Positions 12,311 to 24,300 of a DNA stretch of 64,000 nt are shown piece after piece. A program made the translations under genes and the position numbers. The notes below the pieces were generated by a model. It made no database searches. It saw nothing but the letters and a program-made list of their open reading frames with translations, and was not told where the DNA came from. Position 1 is the stretch's first letter. Each line of letters opens with the position of its first letter. This DNA is from Takakia lepidozioides (lineage: Eukaryota; Streptophyta; Takakiopsida; Takakiales; Takakiaceae), in NCBI GenBank assembly GCA_030704615.1, contig CM060734.1, forward strand, positions 29,528,042 through 29,592,041. Direction: 5' to 3'.

Positions 12311-12891
12311 GATTGCACTTGGGCTTAGATGGGCCTCAATATAGGAAATATACTTGGATACATAGGAAATTGCACTTGGTCTTAGATATGGAATTTCAAA
12401 TACTTTTGGTTGCTGGAAATTCGTGGAAAATAGCAAAGTGGGCTTTCCTGGAACAATGATTGGATATATTACTACTCAATAAATTCACTCCATGTAACAT
12501 GCAAATTTTCTTGGACTGGTGTGTGTAAGACCAAGTCGACAAAGACCTGGCAAATGCCAATGCAGGGGTCACATGCGATGAAGAGGATTTGGTCTCGTAT
12601 TTAAGTGTTAAGACTATGACGGTGAATGACAAATTTGAGACATTTAGATGCAAAGACTCAACTGCTCTTGCTCTTGACCTAGCGGGCATGGTCGGTATCG
12701 TGGTGTGAGCAATGCTTGCGTGAGTGAACACAGACTACCTCGTGAGCTCGTCATGGGTGTAGGGTTATGAACCATGTTTCGACATAGGAGCCACAAGGCA
12801 GTTACAGGGTACTTCAGCATAAATAGGAGAATGTCAGGGGCTATGTTGGAATCAATAATTCCATTGTTGCTTCCTGCAACCACTTGTTTGA

Positions 12892-13492
12892 GGATCTTTT
12901 TTAATAATTGGAACGAAGGCATGAAACTACATAGCAAACTATCTATTGCATTGTTTTTAAGAAGTAAAAAGTTGGGAATCCCCATAAAATTTTCCTTACA
13001 ATTATTGGAGGAAAACATTAAACTTAAACCCTCAAAGTGGCAGACAACTACAATTAAGTCACTGTACATGCTTATGTCTGCTTTATTTAATTGTACGTTG
13101 TCTGCCACTTTGAGGGTTTAAGTTTAACGTTTTTCTCCAATAATTGTAAAGAAAAATTTATGGGGATTCCCAACTTTTTACTTCTTAAAAACAACGCAAA
13201 TGCATTGTTGATAGATAGTTTGCTATGTAGTTTCATGCCTTCGTTTTTTTTTTTTTTTTTAAAAGGGAAACACCTGGGAGCGACAGCTCACAAATCAGGC
13301 CCTTTAATAGTGAGAGGAGAAAATAACCTCTTTCGCAGTAACCCGCCATGAGGCGTAGGAATGGGGCACCACCCAGGAACCATACCACACCTGTCAGTAG
13401 CAAGATTTGATCCCAGAATCGTCTGGGTGGCTCTCAATGCACTTAACCAACTGAGCTAGTGACTGTTGGTTCCAATTATAAAAAAAGATCCT
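12892..13492. repeat. Long inverted repeat (foldback, arms about 165-180 bp)
   Basis: Left arm 12892-13055 pairs with a right arm at 13089-13243 that resumes at 13469-13492; the loop is 33 bases (13056-13088). The arms match almost throughout, including caaagtggcagacaac and its complement; the right arm has a short extra segment near 13195. The right arm is split by the SINE at 13244-13468. It may be a MITE or foldback element; a hairpin RNA locus is the alternative. Confidence 0.85.
13244..13468 (-). mobile_element. tRNA-derived SINE nested in the inverted repeat
   Basis: On the minus strand the element opens with a tRNA-like head: A box TAGCTCAGTTGGTTAAG (about 13440-13458) and B-box-like GGGATCAAATCTTGC (13398-13413). 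It ends in a 17-base poly(A), seen as poly(T) at 13244-13260. It interrupts the right arm of the inverted repeat precisely, which defines its limits. Any target duplication is very short. Confidence 0.8.
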
Positions 13493-13559
13493 TTACAGTG
13501 AATTAATAATTGAAGTATCTAGTCCAATATGTACCCCAATCGTTCCAAAAAGAAAAATA

Positions 13560-13765
13560 AAGCAAAAAAAACTCTGTGATATATACCGGAAATGAACAAA
13601 ACAAACAAAAAACCCTGCAATGGCCAGTAGACATCGAACCGGGTGTTTGGAAGTCGAGGAGGAGGGAATACTCTCTTAGCAAAACCTAGTACCATGCCCC
13701 TATCTAATTCACTTGGGTGCCCCATCACAATGCTTTATCGAGTTGAGCTACCAACTGATAATATC
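13560..13765 (-). mobile_element. Possible second tRNA-derived SINE
   Basis: The minus strand has GTTGGTAGCTCAACTCG (A-box-like, about 13740-13756) and GGTTCGATGTCTACTGG (B-box-like, about 13624-13640), then an A-rich stretch toward 13560. The box spacing of about 100 bases is longer than usual, so this may be an older or composite element. Confidence 0.5.
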
Positions 13766-13984
13766 AAACAATGGTCAAGAGTCAAGTGATTTTAAGTGGG
13801 AAGCGTTTAGAGTACAAATAGAAGGCCTCATTGTGGTGTGGTGAGTAGGACCCATTTGTGGTGCACACATGCAGTACCACAATGGTGACCCTTTGGATGC
13901 ACATGATAGGCCACAAAGAATGAACCATCTTATCCTTGCTTTACATTCAAATTATCCCAGGTCGATGAACTCCACTGAAAATTG

Positions 13985-14545
13985 TTCCATCTACAAAATG
14001 ATGCCAGGGCATATAACTAAGAGCTTTCCAATGATATGTTAATTTTAAAAAATGGTCACTATTGAAGCTTTCCAAAGAGAAATATCACTACAGTAGTACA
14101 CCATGACGAGCACTTATCTTACACTCAAATTTCTCTAGGTAGATGAACTTTATTGAAAGTTATTCCAACTACAAGAAGATGGGGCACGGCACATCAAGAG
14201 CTTTCCAATGGCATCTTCTAAAATGGTTACATTCCCAAGTACCAAGACACATGTTCATCCATTGAGAATTGTTCCAACTACAAAAAGATGGGGATCAAGA
14301 GCTTTCCAATGGCATCTTCTAAAATGGTTACATTCCCAAATACCAAGACACATGTTCATCCATTGAGAATTGTTCCAACTACAAAAAGATGGGGATCAAG
14401 AGCTTTCCAATGGTATCTTCTCAAATGGTTACATTCCCAAGTACCAAGATACAAGTTCATCCATAGAATTGTTTCAACTACAAAAAGATGGGGACACCGA
14501 GAGCTTTCCAATGGTGTCATTCCGAAGTACAAGCAACATGGATGA
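13985..14545. repeat. Tandem repeat, 101-bp unit, about 3.5 good copies plus degenerate ones
   Basis: The phrase tcaagagctttccaatgg starts at 14194, 14295 and 14396, and as a variant at 14497: an exact 101-base period. Copies 2 and 3 are nearly identical. More diverged copies extend left to about 13985. The short open frame across 14288-14636 merely reads through the repeats. Confidence 0.9.
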
Positions 14546-14829
14546 ACCTAGTCATGTTCAAGATAGCGTAAGGTGGGCCAAATGCAAGCCACATGCAAAT
14601 ACGAACCTTTCTTGCCACACCTCCATTTTATCATAAAAATTGACAATGGAACAGCCAACTAGACAAATTTAGCCTATTTAAAAGAAGAACAATAACAATA
14701 ATGTAAAAAGGTAATGCACACATGTGATCTGCTGAGACTCTCTTCGGATTGGCAGCGTCCTCTCCTTCTTCTCCTATAGGGCCCATATCAAATCTTCCCC
14801 ACCATGGTTTCACTATTAAAAATGTGTGG

Positions 14830-14995
14830 AAGCAAGCATAAACTATGGTGTCTTTTGACCCCCCCAAGAGTTACTACTCTACGGTGGAAGGTGGACACCA
14901 TACACCTTTATGACATCCAACATGTGGTTTGAACCCACAACCACTACTAAAGCTATGTATGACCTTACCACTATTAAATACTTTAAATGCGGGAG
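14830..14995 (-). mobile_element. tRNA-derived SINE, same family as 21765-21930
   Basis: The minus strand has TAGTGGTAAGGTCATAC (A-box-like), GGGTTCAAACCAC (B box) and the shared body GTGTCCACCTTCCA followed by a diverged tail. The same order is seen on the plus strand at 21765-21930 in an intron of the ABC transporter gene. Confidence 0.65.
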
Positions 14996-15149
14996 GTTGC
15001 TAAGCAGTGGTGAGTAGCACCCGCCTAGCTTTATAGAAAGACCCAAGTGGGGTGACAAGACAAAAGGGTAAAACTGTCCCCAAGAGGAGAAACAAAATGT
15101 TATAGGGCTAGATAGATTCACAAAAAGAAATCAAACTATTCTAGTATCA

Positions 15150-15470
15150 TGTACTGTCGGAAGAAGGTCAGACAATAGAAAAGAGGATGGGTCAGACAGT
15201 GCCGGGAGCCAACCTTTGTCCGATGTAAAATAGAGAGAGCTTGAGCCTTTTGTAAAGCAACATAAACTCGTTGTGTAAAGAAAGCTATAAGAACAGAGAC
15301 GTTTGGGTTTCCAATGCTATTGTTTTCCGCTGCTTGATGGGTACATCTGCGAAGGAAGTCATTGAACTGATGATGCAAATAACCGAAGATCTCGATTGCC
15401 AAAGAGAGGAATGTGTTGGTGGGATGACGTTACCAATAGTTGCGCTCCTTCTGTGCAGCTAGTGAAGCAG
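15150..15470. repeat. Dispersed repeat, copy 1 (copy 2 at 39240-39500)
   Basis: Shares with 39240-39500 the ordered phrases gaag..gtcaga..aatagaa, gatgggtcaga, tttgtccgatgtaaaatag, ttgtaaagcaaca and ctgcttgatgggtac-like sequence, with heavy substitution. No protein recognised; an old non-autonomous element or gene fragment is possible. Confidence 0.6.
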
Positions 15471-15479
15471 CAACTTCAT

Positions 15480-16400
15480 GTGATGAGGCTGTGCGTGGGG
15501 GAGATCTGATCTGATAGTACTAGGTGGTGAGTACTCTACTCGTATAGCAATGGCAATGGAGGTGTAATTTGATTTTTGGATAGTGTAATCCCTTATTGCA
15601 TCACCCTGACTCTTCTCTTTTGGGTTGTGTCACCCTCTCTGTATGGTGAAACTCCACTTAATATATTTTACACAGTCAAATTTAGACAGTCAAATTTTGA
15701 GACTAACTACCTAGTGGGTGTTACACCAAATAGAGTTGCACTCACCACAATGTTGCCATTTTATTGGAGCTACACTCCCTTCAGTTCCACGTCACTTTTG
15801 AGAGGGGATGGGGAAGATTTGACATGCGGGGGCCACCATCCAGTCACATATCGCACGCGTGCCGCCTTAAGTTCTTAGTTCTTACATTATTCCTGGTGCG
15901 GCTGCTTAGTAGCCGGAATTTACGCCATGTAGAACTGCACTGGCATGGGTAATTTCTAGTTTCTACCCGAGGGTGGAAAGTACACATTCCGTGCTGCGGT
16001 AATACTAACTGCAGTCTCGGACGAGGCCGCTCATTCATTCCACGTTCAGATTGCATGCTGCCGTGCCGTCACCCGGCCACGCCGCGTGCCAGCTCTGCAC
16101 GCTGCCGGATGAATGCATCGTATCCATCCCCATCGCGTGTGCTTTTCCTTACTCAGCTCCTTGCGTGTGCCCTCCCATACTCCCACTTTTACTGCGACTC
16201 ACCGGGGAACGAGTCAACCACTACCAGACGAATAACCCACTTTACTGCTTCAAATTTACTCACCACAGATGAATATATGCACATTCCCCATGCACACGCG
16301 GATGAATAATCTCCACATCCGCATCCGCATGTAATATCCAAGAATCCAATAAAAGAGGCTGGCTAAAAATAACTAGAGCCCGCCAATGATATCAAAGGTT
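15480..16400. other. No gene recognised
   Basis: Short open frames only. A phrase around 15790 (ggggatggggaagatttga) also occurs on the minus strand near 14790, a further trace of local repeats. Confidence 0.4.
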
Positions 16401-18336
16401 CAGGCCGCCGGGGTCAGGGATGCAGGTCAAAGAATCGGGATCTTTGACCCGGTTCACGCGGTCATATTGCGCACGGGTCTGCGCGTTGCAGGCGCCCCGC
16501 GCGGGGCCCCTGCATGGCGGGGCCGGGCGGCGAGACCGGGCCCGGTCTGCCAGCTTGTTTGTTAGGCTGTTTTTAACCGTGGTTAAGTTGTGGATGGCCT
16601 GAAAAGAAAAAGAGAAAGAGGGGATACGGGGGGCGCAAGGAGGGCGGCGATTGGGTGCGAAGCGTCGGACAGTCGCCGGGAAGCGACGGCGGCTAGCGGG
16701 GAACGGAAATGTGCGATCTGAAAAGGCACAGTAAGCTTCCGTTCAACTACCTGCCACGTGTCGCAGAACAGCGCTAAACGGATCCTTGACTAACCTGGGT
16801 TGTGCGTCGCTCGCTTTGCTTTGTTGGGCTCGCTGGCTGTGTGTTGGCACAGATTGTCCCTGCGTCCCCTTCTTCCTCCCCCACCCCGGGGCATCAGTCC
16901 CGAAATCTGCAGCACTTGTGTGCAGGAGGAGAGGATTTTTAGGTTTTTCTTTTCTTTTCCAGTTTTGTTTTGTGCGGATCCTTGTGGATCTCGGTTTCTT
17001 CTGTCCCCGCATTGCAATCTTTCCCCGAGTTCTTCAAATTGGTGCTCTTCTCACCTTGTCTGCCTTTGTCTTCCTCTTACTAGTGGATCTTTCTCTCCAA
17101 ATTCCTCCACGGGTTAGTTGTGTCTCGGAAACGAGCAGGTTTTACCCATGTGCTTTTGGAGTTGCTGGCCATTCCCGCCTCGATTGCTGGTCACGTGCTT
17201 GTCTGGCTACCACATTCCGGTTAGGTTATTCCTGTTCACCGTCTCTCTCGTGTTTTGTATGAGAGAATGCAGTGGTCGTGGAAACTCTGTAATTATGTGC
17301 AGCTGGGGTACGAGGCAGGGGTTTGGGTATCTAGGACGAATTGTCGATCAGCCAATTTTAACATCGTCATGTTTTTCCTGCGGTAATTTGTATGTTTCAT
17401 TGGCTCATTTTGACAACTCAGTGTAATTCTTTCTCTATTTTCCTTTGCCCTTTGCCCTGGCCTGCCGCAGCCTTCCTTGGTTCTCCTCTCCTAACCGGGG
17501 ATTCAGTAGATTTTTGCAAAGTCTCCAAAGCTTTTCCTTTTGGAAGACAAATACTGAATAATTGCTCTTTCACTGAGGGTGTACGAGGATAGGTCTGTCC
17601 GTCTGCATCGCTGATATGTTTGCACTATTGCAAGGTTCTGTAGCAGTTAGGGGCCTCGAAGGGGAAGGGAAGAGGACGACACTGGATGGGGAAGAAGAGC
17701 GGGTATATGCCGGAGACACCTGTCTTCCTGGGGACTACGAATGTCAATCAGGCACGCAGGCAGCGACGTTGGCGTCTCGCCATTTTCATTTCGCTTTGTA
17801 GCATTGACCTTGTGCTTGCTGTGGTAAGAGTTACTCGAGGATGTTCTAATGTTTGAAGGGAAATAAAAATTTCCGATGCTCTGTATCCCCTTATATCAAT
17901 GGCCCCAACCATATAGATGATCAATGAAGGACGGTGTTGTTGGGCTGGCTAACCTATTTCGGCATTCTATATCAAATCAATGAATTCTTTTGTCTATTTG
18001 CCCTTTGCTTGTCTCTCCAGGTGCTAAATGTTCAAGGACTTGTAGCTCTGGTTTTATATTGACTTAATAAATGTGGTACCAGCTGTGGCGGCGGTCCTTT
18101 CCATTCAATCAATTGTTTTTCGATTATTAAATGGTGCTTGTCTTTGTCACTTGGGCAGCATTTTCTGTTTGAATCTACGTCATTTCGAATTTGAGTTGAT
18201 GTTTCATTCATGCACTGCTACAGCACTAAGACAGTAGCTAGAGGGTGTCACCCCTTCCACCCCTCTTCATTGCAGACCAGTAATTCTGAATGGGAACTCT
18301 GAGTTGAAAAGAGGGCTGGATGCCTGTCTCTTGCAG
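16400..18336 (+). promoter_or_regulatory. GC-rich upstream region and probable 5' exons of the ABC transporter gene
   Basis: Bases 16460-16760 are much more GC-rich than the flanks, as expected for a promoter and transcription start. The acceptor at 18322-18336 (pyrimidine tract ending cttgcag) implies at least one upstream exon, because the downstream frame lacks an early ATG. One candidate is 17616-17702: ATG followed by 29 codons, ending at cgg|gtatat in the required phase 0. It could equally be untranslated; homology or RNA data would decide. Confidence 0.4.
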
Positions 18337-21300
18337 CTCTTGTTCTTGACCGTGCATCTTTGGAGCGCCAAGAATGATTTCTCATTGAAAGGGTTATGGA
18401 ATTCGATCACAAATTTTACTACGGATACCTTGGATCTAGTTCTACTCAGTCTTTTGCGGTTGGCGAGCCTTTCGGGCCTTGCCTACTTAGGGAGCGTGCT
18501 GTCATGGAGAGAAGCTGTCATGAAAGAGAGTGGGAAGAGCAGCAAACAGGTCCCGAACACAGATGGGAATATTAATGTTAAGCCTCAGACTAATGGGAGA
18601 CAACGAAATGGAGACATTAGGGAGCCCCTATTGATCAAGAGGGAGGTCAAGAATGTCAATGCTCCTACTACCACATTTGAAGAATGGTTTTCAGGCTCAT
18701 CCAAGAAAGACATTGTCCTCTTTGTTGTGTTTTTACTCTGTACTTGTTTTCAGGTACACCCTTCTAGGTGGCTATCTTCATTTTGTGCTCTCCTTTTGTT
18801 TCCCTCATTGTCTTGATCTGTGTATCTTGTCACAGTCCTTGACCCTGGCTAGTGAGTAATTTGCTAACAGAGATTTCACGGAAGCAAATGCAGGGGATGA
18901 TGTTCTCACAAAGCTAGTTAACCCCCACTCTCCTTTGTTGGATACACCTGCGTCCTCTCTTTTCCCACCCTCCTTGGCCCTTTCATATGCCCTCTTAAGA
19001 GTCTTGTGTCTTTGGAATCCATTCTCCGTGCTATGTTTTGATGTTTATGTGGGTGTTCTTGTGTGAGTGCAGGCATATGTGGGGGCGAAATGCGTGGGTT
19101 TCATTTTCGATAACATGCATAGGCTGTTGAATGTGCGTGTCGAAATATGGCAAAGTGTTTTGATGGGCTCTACTGTCATCTGGATCAATTTGGAGAGCTG
19201 CGTATTGACACGTGTTGTCGATTCCAATCGTGTTCTGGGTCGTGCCCTCTTTCTGGATGCCAACCGTGCTGCCCAGAACCTGGAGGACCCTCGGGTCTTG
19301 CCTCGCACCAATATGTATGGGTACATTTGCTGTTGCTGCTTGATGTGCACAGAAGATGTGGGAAAATAGGAAGGAGGTGTTGAAGAGGTGGGAGAGAACC
19401 ATAGTAGGTATCCCCAACAGCCGGGCTTGCACGTAGCTTCTGAATTTGGAAACTAATCCTGTGTACATCTTATGAATGAGGTTGTACTGATCATGAGGTA
19501 TTATGAGGCACATCCTTTGTTCCCTCTGGCTCCAGCACTGTCTCCATGATCGAGAGCTGACACTCACGCAATTAGATACCGGCAAATTGCTTTCCTTCAT
19601 GGTTGAGACAATAGTGAAAATCAAGCCTTCTATGCAGTATTGCAGAGGAAAGGATGGGGAGGGAGAGGAGAGAGTGGACAAGTGAGACCACGTGATATCT
19701 GCTGCTCATTAGAGAATGGGACCTGGATATATATGCCATGAAAGATTTGGCGTCTCTGACGTTGTCTATGTTCTGAGCTTGTATGGCAAGATGTAGCTGG
19801 TCTTCAATGACCTTTTTCGGGTTGGAGGGACTAAAATCCGGCTCACATCAGGTTAAGCAATAAACTTACGGTTGGATGGGGTTGATGGCTGGCAGCAACT
19901 TCAGCCCTGCCCAAACGCAGGAGTTAAGTGATGAAGGGACCTTGAGAGGGGACAAGGGAGTGAAAGATGAAACTGAGGTGGACCAGAATAGCTATTTGTT
20001 CCGTGCCATTTCACTGGCGAAGGGGGAATGTCTTCTCCTTTCATGTGCTTTCCTCTGCCTTGGGGTTTCATCTGTCTCCAGCTTGATATTGCCCAATTAC
20101 CAGGTCAGTCTACTCTCAGCTTGTCTACCCTTCTTTTTAACTTGGTGACTTTGAAGCTGTTTTTCTGTTGCAGGGGGGGAAACGGGGTATAACTCAAGCT
20201 TCAAATTAACATTTATGATAATGCCAAAGGGCCCCTACATCTGGCTGCTGCACCATTTTCCTTGAAATTAAGACAGAGCCTTCAGCAAGCGACTGACCTG
20301 GAAGCGAGAGCCAGCTGTGAACCATGCCAAGTATATGGAGAATTTAGGAGTACCTATCTATCAAAACGGTCATGTCAAAGAATCTTAAGAAAGGCCTATA
20401 CTTGTCTTTTTGCAAAATAGCCTGTAATCGCCTCCTCATCAAAGAAGGAAGATGTGCCAAGGAGTCAGCCATGATCTCTTCAAGTCAAAATGCTGTCCTT
20501 GAGTGGCCCTCTGACAATTTTCACTTTTTATGTGTGCAAACCTATACTTATCGTTCCCATGTTTCACATTTGGTGCAGGGGCGGATATTGGATCATGTCA
20601 TTCAAAGGGCAGAAGATTTGTTTAGGAGGGATGTACTGTTGTTGATAGCCTTCAGCTTGGTAACGGGTTTGTTTGAGGCAGGTCGAAACCTCTGCTTTGC
20701 TGTGGTGGCCAAGCGTGTGTTGAAGACTCTGCAGGACAAGCTTTTTACTGGCATCGTCATTCAAGATATCGCATATTTTGATGGGACAACATCTGGTGAG
20801 GTGAGCATATTACTTCAACGACCGACAGGAATTTCTGTTATTTTTAAGGCTTAGGGCAAATAGTAAGTGAAGAATTTTGTTTCCCATTGATCATGAGATG
20901 GCTGCGTCTTTGTAGCAGTTTCCCTCTCCAGATCGCCTTCTGCCTGCCATGAAACCGGAAAGAAGTTGGTTGAAGCATTGTTCAGTGTTGATCAATTTTT
21001 TTGAAGGGTACATTCCTATGAAGTGGATCCCTTGAGAGGGACCAACATGGGGTAGAATTGAGTAGATGTATTGTTGTAGTGGTCCATAAATTGGCAAAGA
21101 GATGCTAGGGTATTAGAAGCTTCCATCTCATTCTTGCCTCCTAAGGCGCGTATCGTTGGTGGTCTGTGAAAACAGCTGACCTCAAGGCTTACCAATGATG
21201 TGTCTTCAATGGCTGAGCCAGTGAATTGGATGCTCTCAGCACTGTTGCGGAACTGTCTCGCTCTCATGGGTGGGTTTGTGATGTGCTTCATCATAAGCTG

Positions 21301-24300
21301 GAAGCTTAGCATGCTGGCCTTCACCACTATGGCCCCTATTATGCACATCACGGCTGTCTACTCGCGCTGGTCAAGGGAGCTCAACCGCAAGCGTTATGCT
21401 TTGTTGGCAGAGGCCAATTCAGCTGCCTCTGAAGCTCTAGGTAACATTCGAACGGTGCGGGCTTTCTCCACAGAGGAAGTGGAGATTGATCGTTTCAAGT
21501 CAAAAACTCTTGCTGCTATGCAAAAGGGTGTGAGAGATGCGTTTGCATATGCGGGAGCTGTTGCTGTTAACGATTGGCTGGATTTGGGTGCATCGGTACT
21601 CATCCTCTGGTACAACCTCTTCCCACCCCAACCCCCCCTCATGGAAATGAAACCCTTCCTTCTGTGTTTCATGACCTCACTGATACGCAAGAAAGGGGCT
21701 ATTTGAGGCGACTGGAAACTAGGGCTGTGAGTCGACTCAAGAGGAGAATGTGAAAAGAAGTTGCACTAGAGCAGGTAGCCCAGTGGTTGGGTGTTTGTGC
21801 CTTGCCCGTGCATAACCTAGGTGATCTAGGGTTCAAAGTGTCCACCTTCCAACGGAAGGCAGTAGTCCTTTGGGATGAAGAGACACTATAATTCATGCTT
21901 CCTCCGGGAGGAGTCCTCTTTCAAAAGAAGTTAACCAACCTTGGGCTTCTTAAGCCAACTCTAATGGTTGTGGTAGTGCTGAAGGTATGGAGGAGTCTTG
22001 GTGATGAATAATCGGCTGTCAGCAGGCAAGCTCATCACATTTCAGCTATACTGGAATCAAATACAGAGTGCATACCAAAGTATCATGTCGGTGTTGATGT
22101 CACTCACACGTGCAGCAGGTGCAGCGCAGCGCGTGCTGTCTTTGGTGGACGCCCTCCCTGATATCGACCCGAATGCTGGCACCATGGTAGCTTCCCTAAG
22201 TCACTGCACTCTTTTCTCTTACCTAGCTTTTGAAGTTAGTAGAATCCTCACCCCAATTTTGGGGTGTGCAAATCTATGAGGTTGCAAGATTCCCATTTGC
22301 CATTGTCCAGAGGGGACTAGTGTATGCTTGTACATCTCTCTTTCCTGCCTCTGTAATGATTCCAACAGTGGCAAACAGAATGGACGCTAAGCTTCCTTAG
22401 GTTGGTAAAAGTAATTCTTTTGGAAATCCAGTATGGTGCGGATGAAAAATGCTGGGTGCTCAACTCTCATTTCCTTGGGGGGTCTCAACCCTTCTCCTAG
22501 GTTTGCTTGCACGTAAAGTCTTCCATTACCCTGAGTCAGCTCAGCTGCGTATTGGGATTGGGTTCCACAGTTGTTGGTATGCAACATTGGTTCGAAGTGG
22601 GTTTCCAAAGAGATTTTCTGTCAATGTACTCGATCAAAAGGTCCTTCACTCTAATCTAAGCTCATTTTGCTCGATTGGCTGTCACAGGTTTCATCTCTGG
22701 AAGGAGATATAAAATTGGAGAATGTCCATTTCCATTATCAAATGCGGCCCCAGCATCCTGTAATCTCTGGGGTGCATTTAGAGGTCGGGAAAGGCCAAGT
22801 TTGCGCACTTGTCGGACGAAGTGGCGGTGGCAAATCCACCATTGTGCACTTGCTTATGCGGTTTTATGACCCAACGCAGGGGCGAATTCTACTTGATGGC
22901 TGGGACTTGCGAGACCTCAACCTGAAGTCTGTCCACAAGCACATGGGGTTGGTAGCACAGGACACGCAAATGTTTGCATGTTCAATTGAGGAGAACATCA
23001 CCTATGGGTTGTCTCATTGCCGGTGGGAGGATTTGGAGGAAGCCGCCAGGTTGGATCTTTGTGCACTGTTGTTGAAGGTCTATGCAATCTTAGATTGAGA
23101 TTCTTCGATTTGGGTTTTTGTTCTGCTAGTTGTTCTCGAATATCGAAGCTAACCTGCCTTGTAGACATCCTCCGTGATGTACACATGATACCCAGCCAGT
23201 TGTAAAAATAAAACTTTTGGAGAGATGGGTAACGTGAAATTCTACCGCTCGGACAAATAAGCAGAAAACTCAGTCACCCTGGTCCTAAATTTGTCTTTTT
23301 GTGCAGGTATGCAAATGCTCATGATTTTATCCTGAGATTTCCTGAAGGCTATGCCACACGTGTTGGGGAGCGTGGGGTGCGCCTGTCTGGTGGTCAGCGC
23401 CAGGTAATCTCTGTTCCAACCTCTGTTGAAGCCATTATTGATGGTAGTTACCTGCAATCCCCCACCACATGCTGGAAGCTGCCTCTCTAGAAAGCTCAAG
23501 TGTTATGTAATAGCTTCCTCCTTGTTGCATCCAGATTGGTTGAGTGTGCAAGACTACAGTGTGCCAAGGCCCCCCAGCCCACATCAGTCTTCTCACCTAC
23601 CCTGTTCGGGATCTACATTGACGCCTTGGAGAATTACATATCAAAAAACCATGGGGTTGGGGTCCCATTGGATGGGGGACCAACCCAATCAGATCTCCTC
23701 TATGCTGATGATGTTGCCCTTTTGGCACAATCCCCGGTCTTTCTGCAACGCCATCTCAAAATTTTGGAACAGTTCTGCAAAGACTATGGGATGCAGGTCA
23801 ATCTTAGCAAGACCAAGATCATGGTCTTCAATGGCCAGGCTGATCGTAGATTCATCTTCAACCAGCAGGAAATTGAGATTGTGAAATCATACCGGTACCT
23901 AGGTCTGGTTATCCACTCCCCCAAGTTTCACTTTGCAGCCACTGCCTTGGACAGGTTGACTAAAGGTAAGGCGGCCTCCGTCCGCCTTCAGCCCAAATGC
24001 AAGCAAATACATCTGCGGCATCCCCCGACCAAAAAGTGGCTGTTTGACACGGTCGTCAGCCCTGCTACCATCTATGGTTGGGAGTTCTGGGCACCTGGTG
24101 TCCCTGTCTCCTGGTGGGAAAAGAATTTGGAACCATTACAGTCATCTTTTCTCCAAGCAATGCTTGGCGCCAGGAGCACAACTCCATCTCAGATCCTAGG
24201 TGCAGAGTTCGCATGTGTACCATTGCAATCCGAGGCCCTCTTCAGGCTTACAATCTTTCTCCATAGATTGCAGGCCCTTCCACCCAAAGGGCTAGTGGCA

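Noticed and set aside
13440-13460. True tRNA gene at the SINE head
   Set aside because: The tRNA-like part continues into a longer body with a poly(A) tail, which marks a SINE.
14288-14636. Repeat-encoded small protein
   Set aside because: Open only because the 101-bp unit lacks stops in those frames over a few copies.
16786-17262. 158-codon frame near the ABCB promoter
   Set aside because: Cys/Phe/Leu-rich composition, overlaps other frames, and no splice donor linking it in phase to 18337; more likely untranslated sequence.
18304-18336. Start of the ABCB protein at 18304
   Set aside because: The codon there is TTG and a strong splice acceptor follows at 18336, so the true start must be in an upstream exon.
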